In this document: one piece after another, positions 18,713 to 25,887 of the stretch
How positions within the stretch are numbered: position 1 is the first letter of the stretch
How the letters are laid out: every line of letters starts with the position of its first letter
Assembly (NCBI GenBank): GCA_025935195.1
Contig: JAICVS010000010.1
Location: forward strand, 1 to 55,696
Length of the DNA: 55,696 nt
Source: Ktedonobacterales bacterium
GTDB lineage: Bacteria; Chloroflexota; Ktedonobacteria; Ktedonobacterales; JADMIN01
Direction of reading: 5' to 3'
Notes under the pieces: model-generated
The model's database searches: none
Told to the model about the DNA's origin: nothing
Seen by the model: only the letters and a program-made list of their open reading frames with translations
Position numbers and translations under genes: made by a program

Positions 18713-20150
18713 CCCTCTCCCTCCGCAGCAGTCGCCGTACCTCCGCCATCCGCGCCAGTCCAAATACGTAGGAGCGATTCGGCGCGTGGCGCCCCATACG
18801 TCGCGCCCTCAGGCGTGCCCCAATTGGCACCGGCAGCGGGGGCATACGCGCCGCGACGACGTGGCGCAGCACGGTGACACGTGGCCGCCGCGCGTGCGCG
18901 CGCTTCGACCAGCCTCCCCACACAGACGGAGCCTTGCCTGCCGGTACGTACGAGAGAATGAGGCGGGCGATGTCAAACGACGCCTGGGCGTGGCTCAGGC
19001 GGCACGCGTTCTCACGAAACCACGCCAGCTCGCTGCCGGACGGCTCGATCAGGCGGTCGAGCGCGGCGATCAGATCGTCCGGCGTGGGCGCGTAGAGGCC
19101 GACCTCGTTGTCGAGCACGTAGTCAATATTGCCCTCTTCCTGCCCCGGCACCGCTCCCGTGAGGATGATCGGCAGATCGCAGGCGAGCGCCTCACAGATC
19201 GTGCCCGGCCCGGCCTTGGTGACGACTACATCCGCGGCGCGCATGAACGTGGGCATGTTTTTCACGAAGCCGAAGACGTGTGTAGGCATCGCGAACTCGC
19301 CCAGTTCCCGCTGCAAATCCGCGCGCAGCCGCTGATTCCGCCCCGTGATGATCGCCAGCTGCGCCGGCAGATCGACGTACTTGAGCGTCTCCGCGGCCAG
19401 CCGCAAGCCGCCAGCGCCCTCCCCGCCACCCACCAGCAAGATGACCGGCAGAGTGGGATCGAGGCCAAGCTCCGCGCGGAACTGCTCGCGCGTATACTCC
19501 GGCGCGCGCGCGAATTTTGGATCAATCGGCATCCCCAGCAGACGCACGCGCTTGCCGGCGACCCCCGCGCCAAGCGCCAGTTGGCGGGCTGTCTCCGTCG
19601 GCACCGAGTAGGCGTCTACGCCGCGCGCGAACCAGGCGCAATGAATGCTGACGAGGTCCGTGACCACCGTAAGGACGGGGATGCGGATGCCAATGTCGTT
19701 GAGCACTTGAAGCGTGATGTGATTGAGCAGCGGATGCACCGAGACGATCACGTCAGGCTGGATGCGCTCGATCAGCCGGCGCAACCCCTGGCGCAGAAAG
19801 GGCTGGCAGATGCGCCGCGCGGCCTCGAAGCGCTGCGTGGAGTTGGTGGCGCGATAGATCCGGCCATACAGACGCGGGCTATATTTGATGGCCGGCCCGT
19901 AGAGAAAGACGCCGTTACGCAGCGGGAAGTGACTGCATTCCTCGAACGCGTCCACGATGACCATATTGTACGCGGGGTGCGCGTCCCCAGCGCCCGTCGC
20001 CGGATGCCGCCCGCGCGCGGCCGGAGCCTGCCGCCGCTGCTGCTTCAGCTCCGCCATCGCCCGCACGATCGCATTCGCGGCGCTGCGGTGGCCCGCGCCA
20101 GTGTCGGCGATGAGGAAGAGGATGGTCCGTGTCCGTCCAGTCCCAGTCAT
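18699..20150 (-). CDS. MGDG synthase/MurG-like glycosyltransferase (processive diacylglycerol glucosyltransferase type)
   Basis: GT28-type enzyme expected to add hexose to diacylglycerol, making membrane glycolipids. The 483-residue protein starts RTILFLIADTGAGHRSAANAI, the N-terminal MGDG_synth signature, and includes PDVIVSVHPLLNH with the acceptor-side His. The donor domain contains LLVGGGEGAGGL, HVFGFVKNMPTFMRAADVVVTKAGPGTICEALACDLPIILTG and PGQEEGNIDYV, with the EALA block typical of MurG-like enzymes. A basic tail of about 65 residues, rich in Arg, is extra and may bind acidic lipids. The start at 20150 follows a GGGGGGAG run closely. Confidence 0.92.
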   Translation of the reverse strand: MTGTGRTRTILFLIADTGAGHRSAANAIVRAMAELKQQRRQAPAARGRHPATGAGDAHPAYNMVIVDAFEECSHFPLRNGVFLYGPAIKYSPRLYGRIYRATNSTQRFEAARRICQPFLRQGLRRLIERIQPDVIVSVHPLLNHITLQVLNDIGIRIPVLTVVTDLVSIHCAWFARGVDAYSVPTETARQLALGAGVAGKRVRLLGMPIDPKFARAPEYTREQFRAELGLDPTLPVILLVGGGEGAGGLRLAAETLKYVDLPAQLAIITGRNQRLRADLQRELGEFAMPTHVFGFVKNMPTFMRAADVVVTKAGPGTICEALACDLPIILTGAVPGQEEGNIDYVLDNEVGLYAPTPDDLIAALDRLIEPSGSELAWFRENACRLSHAQASFDIARLILSYVPAGKAPSVWGGWSKRAHARRPRVTVLRHVVAARMPPLPVPIGARLRARRMGRHAPNRSYVFGLARMAEVRRLLRRERDAQI

Positions 20151-20443
20151 ACTCCCCCCGCGAGATACCGCACACATTGCGCATTCACTCACCGCGCTCC
20201 AGTGCTCTCGTCCATGACGGCCTGTGCGGTGCGGTGTCCCTACGCACATTATAGCGAAAGCGACAGGAGCCGCCCGCAATGTGTCATCTCAGCGCGTTGG
20301 GCCACGCATCCCACGCCCGCCATCTTAGCATGGGCCTCCCATCGCCACAAGCGCCTGGCCGCATCGTCTATCGCCGCACAAACCGCGCCTATCTCCTATT
20401 CTTCATGAGAACGTCGCCCGCCCTGCCGGGGCTCTCACTCTGC

Positions 20444-20550
20444 CGCCTCTCTCCTCCGTGAACCTCCACTCCCTCCGTGTTCGTTCTCGTCGTTCTCTTT
20501 CTGCCCTCCGCGTCCTCCGCGTCCTCCGCGTCCTCCGCGGTTCAATTCTC
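20444..20550. repeat. Dispersed CTCCGCGTC-type repeat (family A, copy 1)
   Basis: Holds CTCCGTGAACCTCCACTCCCTCCGTG-like sequence and then four copies of a 9-bp unit, CTCCGCGTC, at 20506-20541, ending in GGTTCAATTCTC. The same end, CCTCCGTGGTTCAATCTC, recurs near 32.6 kb, and an inverted version lies beside the IS982 element at 48.3 kb. Always intergenic. Confidence 0.75.
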
Positions 20551-20582
20551 TCCTCGCCCGGAGAGAGGGTTGGGGGGTGAGG
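20547..20582. repeat. Dispersed GAGAGGGTTGGGGTGAGG-type repeat (family B, copy 1)
   Basis: CTCTCCTCGCCCGGAGAGAG forms a short hairpin and is followed by GGTTGGGGGGTGAGG. Similar hairpin-plus-GGGGTGAGG units occur near 23.57 and 25.86 kb, all intergenic. This type of element is widespread in GC-rich bacterial genomes. Confidence 0.7.
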
Positions 20583-20658
20583 AACCTCCGCGAGACACAC
20601 GAAGGGCGCGGACTTCGCGCCCGCGCCCTATGCTATCCCATCTATGCTCAACCGCTCG

Positions 20659-20868
20659 CTAGACGTTCTCGTCCAGATTGAAGCGCTTGCGGAAGCGCTC
20701 CACGCGCCCGGCGGTGTCGAGGATGCGCTGCTGGCCCGTGAAGAACGGGTGACACTTCGAGCACACGTCCACACGCAGCTGCGGCTTCGTGCTACCTACC
20801 GTAAAGGTGTTGCCGCAGGCGCACGTCACCGTCGCCTCGACGTACTTCGGATGAATTCCGGCTTTCAT
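20659..20868 (-). CDS. rpmE: 50S ribosomal protein L31
   Basis: Ribosomal protein L31, 69 residues, of the zinc-binding (C+) type. It starts [20 protein letters not shown], six bases after GGAG. Cys16 and Cys18 with Cys36 and Cys39 ([13 protein letters not shown]) form the zinc site. A longer frame upstream to 20931 is not family-like. It is the first gene of the minus-strand run rpmE, glycosyltransferase, DUF1385, phosphatase, an order that recalls other Chloroflexota. It probably has its own promoter at 20960-20988. Confidence 0.96.
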   Translation of the reverse strand: MKAGIHPKYVEATVTCACGNTFTVGSTKPQLRVDVCSKCHPFFTGQQRILDTAGRVERFRKRFNLDENV

Positions 20869-20959
20869 GTTCACTCCCGCGGCGCCGACCGCCGCTGTGC
20901 TGGATCTCGGAACGTGCCTGTCGGACTCCAAACGACTCCGGCGCCACGCTCACCCCACC

Positions 20960-20988
20960 ATTGTATCACATGACAGGGTGCCGGGCAA
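20960..20988 (-). promoter_or_regulatory. rpmE promoter
   Basis: On the minus strand TTGCCC (20988-20983) is separated by 17 bases from TACAAT (20965-20960). TG precedes the -10 with one base between, the extended form. The transcript would begin about 85 bases ahead of rpmE. It is back-to-back with the aroC promoter. Confidence 0.6.
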
Positions 20989-20994
20989 GCGCGC

Positions 20995-21023
20995 TTGCGG
21001 CCGGCCCGCGCCCGCTGTAGACT
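20995..21023 (+). promoter_or_regulatory. aroC promoter
   Basis: TTGCGG (20995-21000), a 17-base spacer and TAGACT (21018-21023). The -10 lies in a direct repeat, GTAGACTCCA occurring twice at 21017-21038. Expected transcript start is near 21030, about 60 bases before aroC. Confidence 0.5.
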
Positions 21024-21088
21024 CCATCGTAGACTCCACCATGCGGGGCGACCGGACGAGACGCACCCGCCGCGAAGGGATGGGCCGC

Positions 21089-22261
21089 ATGTTCCGCTTC
21101 CTGACGGCCGGCGAATCGCACGGACCGGCGCTGAGTGCCATCATCGAGGGCATCCCCGCCGGCCTGCCGATCAGCCGCGCGGCAATTGACGAGCAGCTCC
21201 GCCGCCGCCAGGGCGGCTACGGGCGCGGCGGCCGCATGAAGATCGAGCGCGACGCTGCCGATCCGCTGTCTGGTCTCCGCCACGGTCACACGCTCGGTTC
21301 GCCGATCACACTGCGTATCGAGAACAAGGACTGGGCGAACTGGCGCGAGCGCATGAGCGCCGACCCGGTGGCCGAGCCGCCCGAAACGGTGACGCGCGTG
21401 CGCCCCGGACACGCGGACCTCACCGGCGCATTGAAATACGGCCACGCCGACGTGCGCGAGGTGATCGAGCGCGCCAGCTCGCGCGAGACGGCCGCCCGCG
21501 TCGCCGTCGGCGCCATCTGCCGGCAGTTCCTTGCCGCGTTCGGCGTCACCCTGCGCAGCCACGTGCTCGCCGTCGGCGGCGTCGGCTACAGCGCCGACTC
21601 CCGGCCCAATGCCGCTCACGCGGACGCCGCCTTCTGGGAGCACGTAGAGGCATCCGAGCTGCGTTGCGCGGACGAGACGCTGACCCAGGCCATGATCCAG
21701 CGCATCCTGGAGGGCAAGCGCGACGGCGACACCCGCGGCGGCGTCTTCGAGGTGCTGGCGCTGGGCGTGCCGCTGGGCCTCGGCAGCTACAGCCAGTGGG
21801 ACCGCCGCCTGAGCGGGCGCGTCGCCCAGGCATTGATGAGCATCCCCTCCGCCAAGGGCGTGGAGATCGGCGGTGGCTTCGCGCTCGCGGCGCTGCCCGG
21901 CTCGGCCGTCCACGACGTCGTGCGCTACGATCCCGCGCGCGGCTGGCACCACCTGACCAACCGCGCCGGTGGCATCGAAGGTGGCATCAGCAATGGCGAG
22001 CCGATCACCGCCACGGTGGCCGTCAAGCCGATCCCCACCCTCGCGCACCCCCTGCCCGCCGCGGATGTCGTCACCGGCGAGAACGTCGAGACGACGCGCT
22101 ACGAGCGCAGTGATGTCTGTGTCGTGCCCGCCGCCGGCGTGGTCGGCGAGGCCATGCTCGCCATCGCGCTCGCGGATGCCTGGATCGAGAAGTTCGGCGG
22201 CGACAGCCTCGCCGAGATGCGCCGTAACTACGACGGCTATCTCGCCACCCTCGCCCGCTGA
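21089..22261 (+). CDS. aroC: Chorismate synthase
   Basis: Converts EPSP to chorismate with reduced FMN, the last shikimate step. The 390-residue product begins MFRFLTAGESHGPALSAIIEGIPAGL, signature 1 of the family. GGYGRGGRMKIERD, RPGHADLTGALKYGHADVREVIERASSRETAARV and, near the C-terminus, NRAGGIEGGISNGEPI follow as expected. The ATG at 21089 is preferred over one three codons earlier, which abuts its ribosome site. It is a single gene, divergent from rpmE. Confidence 0.97.
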   Translation: MFRFLTAGESHGPALSAIIEGIPAGLPISRAAIDEQLRRRQGGYGRGGRMKIERDAADPLSGLRHGHTLGSPITLRIENKDWANWRERMSADPVAEPPETVTRVRPGHADLTGALKYGHADVREVIERASSRETAARVAVGAICRQFLAAFGVTLRSHVLAVGGVGYSADSRPNAAHADAAFWEHVEASELRCADETLTQAMIQRILEGKRDGDTRGGVFEVLALGVPLGLGSYSQWDRRLSGRVAQALMSIPSAKGVEIGGGFALAALPGSAVHDVVRYDPARGWHHLTNRAGGIEGGISNGEPITATVAVKPIPTLAHPLPAADVVTGENVETTRYERSDVCVVPAAGVVGEAMLAIALADAWIEKFGGDSLAEMRRNYDGYLATLAR

Positions 22262-22643
22262 GAATGTGCGCGCATCCAACGCTCGCTTCGGCACGCAGTG
22301 TGATACACGTGAGCCGCGCTGAGGCAGCGATCAGGGAACGTCAGCGGGAGACTTCTGTGCGTCATGAGTTGCCACGTCATCCACGAGCGATTGCGGCAGC
22401 GGTGGATCGCGGGCGGCATGCGCTGGTGGGGTACGGAGAAATATGCATCTTTGCTCAATGAGCGCTGGAATGGTGTGCCTCCCGCAGGCGTGGATAGCGC
22501 CAGCGCTCGGCCTCCCGCGGGATGGGAGCCCGTCACCCAATTGGAGCCACTGTTCCGGCAGCTCGACTCACAGCCCAATGACGCGACGTGATAGATTGTG
22601 CATGAGTATGCGGTAAAGATGAGCGTGAAGGGCTGAGGACGGC
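22262..22643. other. Intergenic region with one doubtful short frame (22364-22591, +)
   Basis: About 380 bases of lower G+C than the neighbours, between aroC and purQ. A 75-codon plus-strand frame at 22364-22591 could encode a Trp- and Arg-rich peptide (MRWWGTEKYASLLNERWNG), but it has no clear ribosome site and an equally long frame runs on the other strand. Two CCTCCCGC copies with different continuations lie at about 22478 and 22512. I cannot support a gene here. Confidence 0.3.
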
Positions 22644-23369
22644 ATGAAATTCGGCGTGGTAGTGTTCCCCGGCACCTGGAGCGACCGTGATTGCCTGCGC
22701 ATCGTCGGGCCGGTGCTGGGGCAGGAAGCGGTCAGCATCTGGCATCAGGATACCGACTTGCAAGGCTGCGACTGCGTCATCCTGCCCGGCGGCTTCTCCT
22801 ACGGCGACTACCTGCGCGCGGGCGCCATCGCCCGCTTCGCCCCAGTGGTGGGCGCGATTCGCGCGTTCGCCGAGCGCGGCGGCCTGGTGCTCGGCATCTG
22901 CAACGGCTTCCAGATCCTGCTGGAAGCGGGACTGCTGCCCGGCGCGATGCTGCGCAACGCCAACCTGGAGTTCCGCTGCCAGTGGGTCCACCTGCGCGTG
23001 GAGAACGCCGCGACGCCGTTCACGCGCCGCTGCCGGCCGGGCCAGGTGCTGCGCATCCCCATCTCGCACGGCGAAGGCAACTACTTCGCGGACGACGCCA
23101 CGCTCGACGCGCTGGAGGCGAGCAACGGCGTGCTGGCGCGCTACTGCGCGGCGGACGGCAGTATAACGCCGGAGGCCAACCCCAACGGCTCGCGGCGCAA
23201 CATCGCCGGCATCATCAATCCCGGCCGCAACGTCGCCGCCATGATGCCGCACCCAGAGCGTTGCGGCGAGGCGGTGCTAGGCGGAGAGGACGGCCGCCTG
23301 ATCTTCGCGAGCGTCATCGAGACGCTCGCCGAGCGAAGCCACGCGGCGCTGGCGGCGGGAAGCAGGTGA
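22644..23369 (+). CDS. purQ: Phosphoribosylformylglycinamidine synthase glutaminase subunit PurQ
   Basis: Class I glutamine amidotransferase that supplies ammonia to PurL in purine synthesis, 241 residues. It begins [16 protein letters not shown], as PurQ does. Oxyanion strand [16 protein letters not shown], nucleophile Cys86 in [13 protein letters not shown], and the catalytic His-x-Glu in MMPHPER near residue 212 are all present. Partners purL and purS are not adjacent. The stop is followed within ten bases by an IS605-type remnant. Confidence 0.96.
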   Translation: MKFGVVVFPGTWSDRDCLRIVGPVLGQEAVSIWHQDTDLQGCDCVILPGGFSYGDYLRAGAIARFAPVVGAIRAFAERGGLVLGICNGFQILLEAGLLPGAMLRNANLEFRCQWVHLRVENAATPFTRRCRPGQVLRIPISHGEGNYFADDATLDALEASNGVLARYCAADGSITPEANPNGSRRNIAGIINPGRNVAAMMPHPERCGEAVLGGEDGRLIFASVIETLAERSHAALAAGSR

Positions 23370-23370
23370 C

Positions 23371-23525
23371 ATGCTCCCCATCCCTAAAGGGAAGGGGCTT
23401 CTCGCTTCATCCCCGTGGGTGCCAGAAACCGGTCATTGGCTGGCGGCCGGTCGTCGCCTGCGGGCGACCTGGCTTTCATCCCCATGCCTGAAGGCAGGGG
23501 TCTTCAGCCGGTCTTGTTTGATAAA
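23371..23525 (-). mobile_element. IS200/IS605 (TnpB) end remnant, omega-RNA-like
   Basis: Two matching hairpins on one strand, CCCCATCCCTAAAGGGAAGGGG-type at 23376-23397 and CCCCATGCCTGAAGGCAGGGG-type at 23480-23500, about 105 bases apart. Read on the minus strand, each gives CCCC, stem, GGGG and then GAG or GATGAA, the pattern seen at the right end of IS605-family elements and in TnpB guide RNA scaffolds. A further stem (GTCGCC/GGCGAC) lies between them. No transposase or tnpB frame is present, so this is a fragment or a small non-autonomous element. The family call is from pattern memory. Confidence 0.5.
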
Positions 23526-23552
23526 GCGCGAAGGCTTTGCCATCACCTCTCA

Positions 23553-23596
23553 GTCTCCTCCTTTCCCCGCGGGGAGAGGAGGCCGGGGGGTGAGGA
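23553..23596. repeat. Dispersed GGGGTGAGG-type repeat (family B, copy 2)
   Basis: CTCCTCCTTTCCCCGCGGGGAGAGGAGG is a hairpin (CTCC.TTTCCCCG against CGGGGAGAGGAG) followed by CCGGGGGGTGAGGACCC. It matches the layout of copies at 20.56 and 25.86 kb. Confidence 0.65.
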
Positions 23597-23604
23597 CCCA
23601 TCCC

Positions 23605-24435
23605 CTATGGCGCGGATGCCGGCGTCGGGCTGGGGCTGGCCGCCGGGAAGGGCGTGGGTGTGGCGAGCGGCAGCGTATCGAGCAGGCGCAGCCCATCGTC
23701 CATGTTCTCGATCTTCCAGGTGTTGTCCTGACGGATGAGCAACAGTGAGCCGGTGTGTGGGCCGTCGTTCAGCGTGATCTGCATGATGAGCGTCACGAAC
23801 TGGCCGGAGAACGCCCCCGCGTTCGCGGGTGACGTGTCGGTGGCCGCCGCGCAGTCACGCACGACGCCGTTGACGCGCTGGCGCAGCGTGCTGGTGGCGA
23901 TGAAGTCATCTTCGCCGATCGTCGCGCGCATGTTGGTGGAGAAGAGCTGGTAGATACCAGAGTAGTTGCCGAGCTGCTCATCCACGCAGAACACGCTGGC
24001 GAGCCGGGCGGCATCGTCGGCGCGAGCGCGGTTGGCGCTGCCCTGGTAGAGGAAGATACCCACCGTCGCGGCGATTGCCAGCAGCACCACGCCAACGCCG
24101 ATGAAGAGGTGAGACGGCCTGTAGCGGGGTGCGCCGGCCGCGATACGGCGAGCCAGTGTCTCGTCGTCAATCGGCAGGGCGCGAGGGTCGTAGCGCGGGC
24201 TGCCCGGCACAAGGCGCGGCGGCGCGGGAAACGGCGGAGACGCGCCCGGCTCTGGGTAGCTCCCCGGAGGATAGCCTGGTTGCGGATAGCCCGCCGGAGG
24301 GAAACTCCCTGGAGGATAGCCCGGTTGCGGATAGCCTGCTGGAGGATGCTGATACGGCGGGGGACCACCAGCTGGCGGCGGGTAGGCCGGCCAGGAAGGC
24401 AGCGGCATGCCCTGGCGCTCGTTCGGCTCGCTCAT
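23605..24435 (-). CDS. Pro-rich single-span membrane protein (paralogue 1)
   Basis: A 276-residue protein of unknown function. The N-terminal 75 residues are a cytoplasmic Pro/Gly/Tyr-rich repeat region with several copies of PPAGYPQPGYPPGS. One membrane helix (HLFIGVGVVLLAIAATVGIFLY, about 108-130) follows. The outer domain of about 140 residues has FCVDEQLGNYSGIYQLFSTNM and VVRDC with a possible disulfide, and a later NTWKIENMDDGL strand that suggests an NTF2-like/DUF4878-like fold. The tail is Thr/Pro-rich. It is a paralogue of the gene 108 bases upstream. Confidence 0.75.
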   Translation of the reverse strand: MSEPNERQGMPLPSWPAYPPPAGGPPPYQHPPAGYPQPGYPPGSFPPAGYPQPGYPPGSYPEPGASPPFPAPPRLVPGSPRYDPRALPIDDETLARRIAAGAPRYRPSHLFIGVGVVLLAIAATVGIFLYQGSANRARADDAARLASVFCVDEQLGNYSGIYQLFSTNMRATIGEDDFIATSTLRQRVNGVVRDCAAATDTSPANAGAFSGQFVTLIMQITLNDGPHTGSLLLIRQDNTWKIENMDDGLRLLDTLPLATPTPFPAASPSPTPASAP

Positions 24436-24543
24436 GCTCCACCCCCACTCATACGACACCCGCGCGAGTTGTTGGCGCTCCCAGGGCTTTAGCCTGCCCG
24501 ACCGTACGCCGGCCGTTCACGGCCGCGCCGGCTGCTATCCAGA

Positions 24544-25365
24544 TCAGGTCAGCCCCAGGGACGAATCGATGGCGTCAATCTTCCAGGCGCCCGCCTCTTG
24601 GACGAAGGTGAGATCGCCGCGATACGTGAAGGCGCCGCCGCTATCCGAACCGCGTGTGATCGTGATATGCACCAGCGTCGGTGGCCCGCTCGTGTCCGCC
24701 GGCGATGAGCTCGTATCCGGTGTGCAGCCGGTCACACGTCCTGATGCCTGATCGTGGGCAAGGGCGGCCGCTACGAACGCGTCGCGCGTCATTTGGCTCT
24801 GGAGGTTGCGCGAAAACTGATCGTACGCCACGCCATAGTCCTGATCCTGCACATCCACACAAAAGGTGGTGGCCGCGAGCGTTGGGCCGAGGAACTGGTT
24901 GGCGCTGCTGGCGGCGCGGCCGAGGCTAATGGCGACCAGCACCGAGCAGGAGACGCAGACCACCAGCAGCACCGCGCCGACAGCCGAGAGTGTGGTCCAG
25001 AGCGCCCGGTTGGACCCACGCGCCGGTTGCGGCGCGGCGTACGGGTAGGGATAGGCATACTGCGCCGGCGGGTAGGCGGCCGATGGATAGGGATAGGGAG
25101 GATAGCCGTAGGGCGGTTGTGGGAACGGCTGGCCCTCCGGCTGAGGCGGGCCGGGCGGTTGCGGCGCCGTTCCCGCCGCTCCCAGTGGCATGCCGGCGGG
25201 GTTGGCGGAAGCGGGCGGATAGGGGGAATAGGGGGAATAGGGGGAATAGGGCGGATACGCGCCAGCGTACGCCCACGGCGGCTGCTCGGCTGGCTCGCCG
25301 CCCGGCATCTGCCTTGTATTCGGCGTCTCGCCCGCGGCGCCGCCTGGAGTATCGCCGTCCGCCAT
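24544..25365 (-). CDS. Pro/Tyr-rich single-span membrane protein (paralogue 2)
   Basis: A 273-residue paralogue of the preceding entry. The first 120 residues hold PPYSPYSPYSPYPP and YGYPPYPYPSAAYPPAQYAYPYPY repeats. A membrane helix lies near 130-155 with three Cys residues (VLLVVCVSCSVL). In the outer domain FCVDVQDQDYGVAYDQFSRNL aligns with FCVDEQLGNYSGIYQLFSTNM of paralogue 1, and VTGC aligns with VRDC. The end, AWKIDAIDSSLGL, matches WKIENMDDGLRLL. The ATG follows GGGAGG by five bases. Function unknown; an envelope sensor or a scaffold is conceivable. Confidence 0.75.
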   Translation of the reverse strand: MADGDTPGGAAGETPNTRQMPGGEPAEQPPWAYAGAYPPYSPYSPYSPYPPASANPAGMPLGAAGTAPQPPGPPQPEGQPFPQPPYGYPPYPYPSAAYPPAQYAYPYPYAAPQPARGSNRALWTTLSAVGAVLLVVCVSCSVLVAISLGRAASSANQFLGPTLAATTFCVDVQDQDYGVAYDQFSRNLQSQMTRDAFVAAALAHDQASGRVTGCTPDTSSSPADTSGPPTLVHITITRGSDSGGAFTYRGDLTFVQEAGAWKIDAIDSSLGLT

Positions 25366-25482
25366 TGCCGCCTCCCGCTTCCCGCTTCCGTTCCCGCCCA
25401 CGCGGCCCCGGCATGTCCGCCGCTCGCTCCCGCACTCTACCAGATCAGGCGCGGCGGCACAAGAGTTCGCGTCCCCACACTC

Positions 25483-25511
25483 TTGACAACGCGGCTAGAC
25501 TGTGGTAATTT
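25483..25511 (+). promoter_or_regulatory. Plus-strand promoter into the repeat region
   Basis: Perfect TTGACA (25483-25488), a 17-base spacer and TAATTT (25506-25511; GGTAAT two bases earlier is an alternative). It points toward the repeats, where no protein gene is seen, so a small RNA is possible. Confidence 0.5.
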
Positions 25512-25640
25512 AGTTCTATTCTTGCGGCGCCACCTGACGCCGCATGCACCTGAATACTCGCAGGTCGAGGCAAATATGGCACGCTCACCTCGTCGCAGTC
25601 GCGGGCCTGCGCGCCTGGATGTCGCCGCATCCTCGTCCAT

Positions 25641-25822
25641 CCTTGCCACTTTTTGCCATCTCCCTTGCCACTTTTTGCCGCTTTTGCCACCCATAACACG
25701 CAATGTCAAGTTCCACCAACAGGCAAACTCGCTTGAATTCGGCGTTGGAGCCGAGGACACCTGTGACACAGTGCCAAAAAGCGGCAAAAATGGCAATGTT
25801 GACCACGCCGGTCAACATTGCC
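25641..25822. repeat. GGCAAAAA iteron-like repeats and a large palindrome
   Basis: CCTTGCCACTTTTTGCC occurs at 25641-25657 and 25663-25679, a 22-bp period. The segment 25665-25690 recurs inverted at 25771-25796 with small differences. A perfect palindrome with 13-bp arms and a 5-base loop follows at 25792-25822 (GGCAATGTTGACC and its complement). About eight copies of the core GGCAAAA or its complement are present. Confidence 0.8.
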
Positions 25823-25838
25823 GCTCAACACAACGCCG

Positions 25839-25880
25839 CTCCCCCTCTCCGCGCACGGTGAAGGGGCTGGGGCGTGAGGA
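25839..25880. repeat. Dispersed GGGGTGAGG-type repeat (family B, copy 3)
   Basis: CCCCCTCTCCGCGCACGGTGAAGGGG and then CTGGGGCGTGAGGACG, just past the stop of the kinase gene. It matches the layout of the copies at 20.56 and 23.57 kb. Confidence 0.6.
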
Positions 25881-25887
25881 CGCCCCA

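Larger units (their letters stand above)
20151..20658. other. Intergenic region with dispersed repeats, no gene seen
   Basis: About 508 bases between rpmE and the glycosyltransferase start. The part nearest the glycosyltransferase holds its leader. Two short repeat families described separately occupy 20444-20582. No reading frame here resembles a protein and no RNA gene was recognised. Confidence 0.6.
25366..25887. other. Repeat-dense, lower-GC intergenic region
   Basis: About 520 bases between the divergent-facing regulatory side of paralogue 2 and the 3' end of the histidine kinase gene. It holds a perfect TTGACA promoter element, two 17-bp direct repeats, an inverted copy of the same motif, a 13-bp-arm palindrome and a family B repeat, listed separately. 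The plus-strand frame from 25576 (MARSPRRSRGPARLDV...) runs on as antisense to the kinase and is not credible as a protein. Confidence 0.6.

Noticed and set aside
22237-22578. A 113-codon minus-strand frame after aroC
   Set aside because: Composition is odd, there is no ribosome site, and it overlaps the aroC end and an equally open frame on the other strand. Neither is protein-like enough to call.
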